From Burkholderia cepacia (lineage in GTDB: Bacteria > Pseudomonadota > Gammaproteobacteria > Burkholderiales > Burkholderiaceae): 64,000 nucleotides of DNA. Positions 59,916-64,000 of this stretch are shown in pieces. The position numbers and the translations under genes are program-made. Numbering within the stretch: position 1 is the first letter of the stretch; every line of letters begins with the position of its first letter. Location of the stretch: contig NZ_LDWR01000055.1 in the NCBI RefSeq assembly GCF_001039005.1, positions 186,001 through 250,000 on the forward strand, given 5' to 3'. The notes below the pieces were generated by a model. It was not told the origin of the DNA and searched no databases. It was given only the letters and a program-made list of their open reading frames with translations.

Positions 59916-60947
59916 ATGAAGGCGAGTCGGCGCGAATCGATTGATTCGATCAATTTCCTCGGAGACGTTTTTTTGCGGGTCCACGCGCTTTCGTGCGAAC
60001 TTCCCGCCCCTTCCTTCATTGGCTCCGCGGTTTCACTGGTCAGTCAATCAATATCCTGTCGTTCCGCGTGGTGGGGGCTGGTTGGTCGTGGCGCCAATGA
60101 AGTCACACCGACGGTCTACAAGAAGGAATTGATAGGACTACCGGCAGACTTTGAGGAAAGGTGGCTTCCCATCTCGGCCCAGGACGCATTCGCGAAAGAA
60201 GTTGAAAGCCGAATCGGGGAGGTTCACGCTTTTTCTACGGACCAGAACTATGGCGCTCCCGGTAAGACAGAGGCGGTTCGGGCATTTTGTCGGGAATACG
60301 ATCTGGCCCATGGCGTATCGATATTGCTGGGCGAGCCGTTCACGAGGAATCATTTCTTTTGCACGCTGTACCGAGGGCAGGGGGCGCGGCCGTTCGATGA
60401 AATCGAGATGGCATATTTCGGGCAGTTCATGAAGTACACGCTCCAGATATGGCGGAAGAATCTTCAACGCATGCTTTCCGTTCCGGCCGCGGACAACGTG
60501 CACTCGAGCGGGATTGCGGACAAGGACGGAAGAATTGTCGGCATAGGCGGAGGGTTGTGCGAGTTCATCTCCGCGAACTGGCCAACGTGGCGTGGCGGAA
60601 CGCTGCCGCAAGAACTCGCTCAGCTCTTCAGCGACGCGCCTTGCCGTATGCGTCTGGGGGGAAGGACGGTCGAGATCGGCTATTTCGGATCCTATCTGCA
60701 TGTTTCCCTTGCACCGGACGGGCACGGGTTCGTCCTGTCACCCAAGGAGAGGTCGATTGCACGTTTGTTTGCAGCCGGTCGCTCGTACAAGGAAATTTCA
60801 CGCGTGATCGGCCTGTCGCCCGCAACCGTCAGAACTTATTTGCAGCGTATCTATGCGCACCTCGGGGTGAGCAACAAGGTGCAATTGGGCAGGGTGCTCG
60901 CCCCGGATTCGGCAGATGGCCAGGGTGAGGCCGCCCAGCCATTCTGA
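59916..60947 (+). CDS. LuxR-type transcriptional regulator with sensor-like N-terminus
   Basis: A 343-residue regulator. The C-terminal LuxR/NarL helix-turn-helix (about 270-330) reads LSPKERSIARLFAAGRSYKE, then GLSPATVRTYLQRIYAHLGV, with VSNKVQLGR after it. The first 230 residues have no clear family; the pattern is alpha/beta like a GAF domain, with no receiver Asp and no autoinducer motif. The ATG at 59916 is eight bases after AGGA; the GTG codon before it is also possible. It begins a low-G+C regulatory stretch after the tRNA. Ligand and targets unknown. Confidence 0.82.
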   Translation: MKASRRESIDSINFLGDVFLRVHALSCELPAPSFIGSAVSLVSQSISCRSAWWGLVGRGANEVTPTVYKKELIGLPADFEERWLPISAQDAFAKEVESRIGEVHAFSTDQNYGAPGKTEAVRAFCREYDLAHGVSILLGEPFTRNHFFCTLYRGQGARPFDEIEMAYFGQFMKYTLQIWRKNLQRMLSVPAADNVHSSGIADKDGRIVGIGGGLCEFISANWPTWRGGTLPQELAQLFSDAPCRMRLGGRTVEIGYFGSYLHVSLAPDGHGFVLSPKERSIARLFAAGRSYKEISRVIGLSPATVRTYLQRIYAHLGVSNKVQLGRVLAPDSADGQGEAAQPF

Positions 60948-61863
60948 CCGTCGTGCCCCCGCCCGCATGTGACCTGCCGACGCGTCCGAAGCCGCTGAAT
61001 CCTGCCGCGGCGCGTCGCCTTACGCCGGGATGATCGTCGGTCATTACCCATTCCCCAACCGACACTCGTGTACGCGAGTCCGCGATTGGCAAATGCCGCT
61101 GGCGTCTCCGGCAAGGATCGGATCTTCGCAGGTCCTGCGTCATACCTGATCGGACCATTTCCCCGATCGTTCCGGTTTTCCGCACGATGGGCAACTGCCC
61201 GGGAATGCGCGTCTGCATTTGCAGAGTATCGAGTGCCGCGCGTGCCATGGGAAAATACTTTCGGTTCGAAAGCGGTTCAGGGGCAGCCCGCTCCGGAGAG
61301 CGCCCGGACCCTGACCAGCTCGCCAGCGTGGCATCAGCGATACAGGCCATGTTTCTCGACACGATGACAGCGGCATTGCGCTGTCCGAAAAAAACTGCTC
61401 ATTGTCCGCAGTTACGCTTCCCCGGTTTGGGGCCGAATGTTCTAATTTTTACATTGAGCAGACAGTCGTCGCTCGATACGCGCGTGATCGATAGCGCGGA
61501 GGTCGGATGCGGTTCATGGAAGTTCTCGAGCCGTTGCATGTCAGCCTTTATTCTTGACTGAGAGAGGCGATCGCGTTGTTCGGGGTTCTAATGCCGATGA
61601 AAAAATTCGGATGCCGAATGAACAGGAAACAAAGGATGCACCGATCGTGAACGGTTGCATTGCGACAGCGTTGTGGTTTGCGATGTCCCGAAGCTGGCGT
61701 CGGGCATCGATTTCGTTGGAGAAGCATGTGTTGATCCGCGTCCCCGAGGGGCGCGATGAACTCGGCGTATGACAGATACATGATGGACGACGAGTGAATG
61801 AAAGACGAAATGTCGGGTGCGCGGCGTCATTGCATAGAGCACGGGAACGGAAAGAGAGGGCGG
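60948..61863. other. 916-bp region without a supported gene
   Basis: Composition is lower in G+C than the core. Several short frames occur on both strands (for example 61187-61561 on +, 60829-61362 on -) with no family, ribosome site or codon bias. A degenerate or recently inserted segment is possible. It lies between the LuxR and AraC genes and contains the promoter of the latter. If the AraC gene starts at 61798, the last 66 bases are coding. Confidence 0.5.
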
Positions 61864-62865
61864 ATGGATCACGTCGACACCATCGGATTCGACATCGAAT
61901 GGCGGCCCCTCATCAATTATCTGAAGGAGAAGGGCGTCGCGATTCCCGATCTGTGGGGCGATTCCCGGTCGGCGGGCCGCTTGCCTAGCGGAATGCTTTA
62001 CGACTGGATTGCCCAGAACAGTATGTCGCCACGGGAAGCGCTTCGTATCGGCGAGCACTATCGGCTGTCGGATTATGGCGTTGTCGGATTGGCTCTGAAG
62101 ACTGCCGCCAACTTTGGAGAGGCGTTTCAAGTCGTCAGGACGTACATGCTGCCGCTTAACCAGAATATTCGTGGAGTGCGTGTCGACGCATCCGATGCCG
62201 GTACCGTCGATGTCAGCATCGATTTGCGCGACAGCCCGGATTTGCCCCCGGAGCTGAGGCTTTTCAATGCCAATGTAGTTGCCGCGGCGTCATATGCGAT
62301 CACCAGGAATTTGCTGCGCGACAAGGTCGGGTTGATTCGCTTGCGGCTTCCTGAAGCGATCGACGAGCCGGGCCCGTATGAGGCGCACTTTGGCGTTCCG
62401 GTCCGGTTCGGCGGCCGGAGCATTGTTTTCACGTTGCCGGGCGGTTGCTTCGATCAGGAGATACCGAGTGCAAATCGGGCAGTCTTTCAGGCAGCCGTCG
62501 CGATGAGCGGAGAAGCGCTCGATACGATGCTCTCGCGGGAAGTGCGCGGATATCGGGAGCGCATTCTCTCGTTGCTTGATTCCCTTCCCGACCAGTATCC
62601 GGACAGCAGTGATGTCGCCCGGCATCTTGGCATCAACGAGCGAACGCTGCGCCGGCGATTGACCGACGAAGGCTGCAGCTATCGCGAGGTCCTGGATATG
62701 GTGCGACAAAAAAGGGCCAAGCGCCTGCTGCTGGATAAGCGTTTGCGCATGGACGACATTGCCGAAAAGCTCGGTTACGCGGATACGTCGAGCTTCAGAA
62801 ATGCGTTCCGCCGGTGGACCGGATGTAGTCCGAGTGATTTTCGGCGAGATGCCGGCGTCGTATAG
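61864..62865 (+). CDS. AraC-family regulator, OruR/GadX-like
   Basis: A 333-residue regulator of the arabinose-binding-domain AraC subtype (PF12625-like N-terminus). Residues about 15-200 form the effector domain; the C-terminal AraC domain has DSSDVARHLGINERTLRRRL and then MDDIAEKLGYADTSSFRNAF. The start at 61864 follows GAGAGGGCGG, a strong ribosome site; an ATG at 61798 would add 22 residues. It lies in the low-G+C stretch, between the LuxR gene and the pseudo-response regulator; all three point the same way. Ligand unknown. Confidence 0.86.
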   Translation: MDHVDTIGFDIEWRPLINYLKEKGVAIPDLWGDSRSAGRLPSGMLYDWIAQNSMSPREALRIGEHYRLSDYGVVGLALKTAANFGEAFQVVRTYMLPLNQNIRGVRVDASDAGTVDVSIDLRDSPDLPPELRLFNANVVAAASYAITRNLLRDKVGLIRLRLPEAIDEPGPYEAHFGVPVRFGGRSIVFTLPGGCFDQEIPSANRAVFQAAVAMSGEALDTMLSREVRGYRERILSLLDSLPDQYPDSSDVARHLGINERTLRRRLTDEGCSYREVLDMVRQKRAKRLLLDKRLRMDDIAEKLGYADTSSFRNAFRRWTGCSPSDFRRDAGVV

Positions 62866-63109
62866 CGTTCGGCGAGTCGAAGTCCGCGGTACCCGCGTAT
62901 CGGCCGGTCGTGGCGCCGGGATCGCACGGCGATGTACTTGCCCGACGGGTTTTGCGATCGATCGATCGCCGTGGAGCGGGGTGTGATTCCGTATCTGCGC
63001 GGATCGTCAGGGTCGTGATTCGGATGAGGGGGGCGCAGAACCGAGCGATAGTCGGTCGATCTGCCGTGCGTGTCGAATTGAAGCGTCGAGGACGAAAAGA
63101 GGTGGCCGC

Positions 63110-63874
63110 GTGATTTTGACGATGCCGAAGAAGCGGGCGGCAATTTTATCAAGGGATTCGAAAATAGAATCGTGGATTGTGAAGAATCTGGAAGAGTCCG
63201 ATTACGATTGCATATTTTTCAGAAGTTTTAACGATATATTAAGTTATACGAATCTAGACGATTTAAGCATCCTTGTAACGAGATTCGAGGATCTGGATTC
63301 CGTGTCGGGGAGGGTCTTGCTTCGCCGGAAAAATGGCGCGTTCGAGAAAACGCCGATTCTTTTCGTAACGTCGGGCGTGGAGAAATGGAAAATCGTGTCG
63401 ATGCTGGACGCGGGCGCTGACGCATATATCGCGACCACCGCGTCACGTCCCGTTTTTCTGTCGTATGTCGATGCGCTCGTGAGGCGCGCGAGGGCGAGAA
63501 AGGGGCGTCCCAGCAGGGAAATTCACGGAGCGTACGAATTCGACCTGCTCAGCAAGAAGGTCCGGCGGCAGAGAACGAACATTCCGGTCAACGTGATGGA
63601 ATTCCATATTTCTCTTTCGCTTTTCCGGAATCTGGGCGAGTCACTTTCGTTGAACTATCTCGAGGAAATGACTTGGGGCGTTTCGACCGGGGAAGCTCGC
63701 GGGAAGATACGGACACACGTGTCGAATCTGAAGAGGAAGCTCGACCTGACGCCGGAGAATGGTTACCTGCTCACCGCGGTGAGGGGGTATGGGTATCGAC
63801 TTGAATTGATTCCTGGTCGAGATCGGTTATCGGGTAAATGCGACGAGGTTGAAATGGATTGGAGTGCGTCCTGA
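63110..63874 (+). CDS. Pseudo-response regulator, OmpR-like output domain
   Basis: A 254-residue protein. Residues about 8-125 have receiver length and fold pattern (AAILSRDSK, then TPILFVTSGVEKWKIVSMLDAGADAY), but the phospho-acceptor strand reads LSILVTRFED with Thr where Asp belongs, the acidic pair near the N-terminus is reduced to one Asp, and the conserved Lys is replaced (AYIATTASRP). The C-terminal winged helix, LLTAVRGYGYRLE with MTWGVSTGEARGKIRTHVS, is of the OmpR/PhoB kind. It is notably A+T-rich for this chromosome. Start GTG at 63110 after GAGGTGG; ATG 63122 is an alternative. No kinase is nearby. Phosphorylation-independent action is inferred. Confidence 0.85.
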   Translation: MILTMPKKRAAILSRDSKIESWIVKNLEESDYDCIFFRSFNDILSYTNLDDLSILVTRFEDLDSVSGRVLLRRKNGAFEKTPILFVTSGVEKWKIVSMLDAGADAYIATTASRPVFLSYVDALVRRARARKGRPSREIHGAYEFDLLSKKVRRQRTNIPVNVMEFHISLSLFRNLGESLSLNYLEEMTWGVSTGEARGKIRTHVSNLKRKLDLTPENGYLLTAVRGYGYRLELIPGRDRLSGKCDEVEMDWSAS

Positions 63875-63893
63875 ACATTTCTTGAGGAGGTCA

Positions 63894-64000
63894 ATGGCAG
63901 GAAAAGGTGCGTTGCGCCGTTGTGCGGGCGCGAGGCGAAGATCCCGACGCCGGCATCGCAGCGCGATCCTGGCAGCGGACCAGCGCATACCCATCAACAT
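63894..64000 (+). CDS. Start of an unidentified gene cut by the right edge
   Basis: An ATG at 63894 follows a strong GAGGAGG just three bases upstream and opens a frame that runs to the window end without a stop. The 35 visible codons encode a very basic start (MAGKGALRRCAGARRRSRRR) followed by HRSAILAADQRIPIN. It begins 20 bp after the pseudo-response regulator stop codon, so the two may form an operon. No family can be assigned from this length; a long basic n-region of an export signal is one possibility. Confidence 0.45.
   Translation, partial: MAGKGALRRCAGARRRSRRRHRSAILAADQRIPIN

Noticed and set aside
61187..61561. 124-codon plus-strand frame in the island gap
   Set aside because: No ribosome site or family match; composition not like neighbouring genes.

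Overview
This window looks like a chromosome 1 segment of a Burkholderia cepacia complex species or close relative. The evidence is the very high G+C with strong G/C third-position bias, and gene families I associate with Burkholderia (a DUF3563 micro-protein, a BPSS1780-type membrane protein, DUF2782, and the rpsU-yqeY-dnaG-rpoD block). Genus assignment is by family recognition, not a database search. Almost every gene is intact, both edges cut a gene, and no transposase, integrase, phage gene or CRISPR array was seen.

Layout. 1-6 kb: DHA2-type MFS exporter (cut at the left edge) with an AraC regulator, a small FKBP, a PF10118-type metalloprotein behind a palindromic operator, a VpsR-like sigma-54 enhancer-binding protein and a GtrA protein. 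5.9-6.95 kb is a 1-kb gene-poor gap holding a good -24/-12 (sigma-54) promoter match. 7-9.1 kb: basic amino-acid binding protein, then an Xre/ParS antitoxin-RES toxin pair with a clear operator. 9.1-21 kb: housekeeping and accessory enzymes, including a TreZ-like protein that has lost its GH13 catalytic residues, a stand-alone MutT-type ThiE domain, a CorC/HlyC protein and a histidine kinase with eroded ATP-binding boxes. 21.2-24.5 kb: molybdate uptake genes modE and modABC with a ModE-like box before modA. 24.6-28 kb: PAP2 phosphatase, PHB-depolymerase-like esterase, DUF3563 gene under an unusual 13-bp inverted repeat, and ohrR-ohr. 28.2-32.2 kb: DUF2782, thrB, BPSS1780-type membrane protein and AMP nucleosidase. 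32.3-37.5 kb: two small oxidoreductase/tautomerase clusters with LysR and GlxA/AraC regulators.

38.5-59.6 kb is mostly conserved core: a LOG-family protein back to back with polA, a type II NADH dehydrogenase, a Tat-exported dienelactone hydrolase, a mercaptopyruvate sulfurtransferase, a Rieske oxygenase, the xseB-ispA-dxs isoprenoid operon, folE2, tsaD, a flavoprotein, then rpsU-yqeY-dnaG-rpoD and tRNA-Ile2(CAU). After that tRNA (59.6-64 kb) the sequence changes: lower G+C, long gaps, and three unrelated regulators in a row (LuxR type, AraC/OruR type, and a pseudo-response regulator lacking the phospho-acceptor Asp), ending in the first codons of a gene cut by the right edge. This looks like the start of an accessory island and is the likeliest place for a little-described system; its effector genes lie outside the window.
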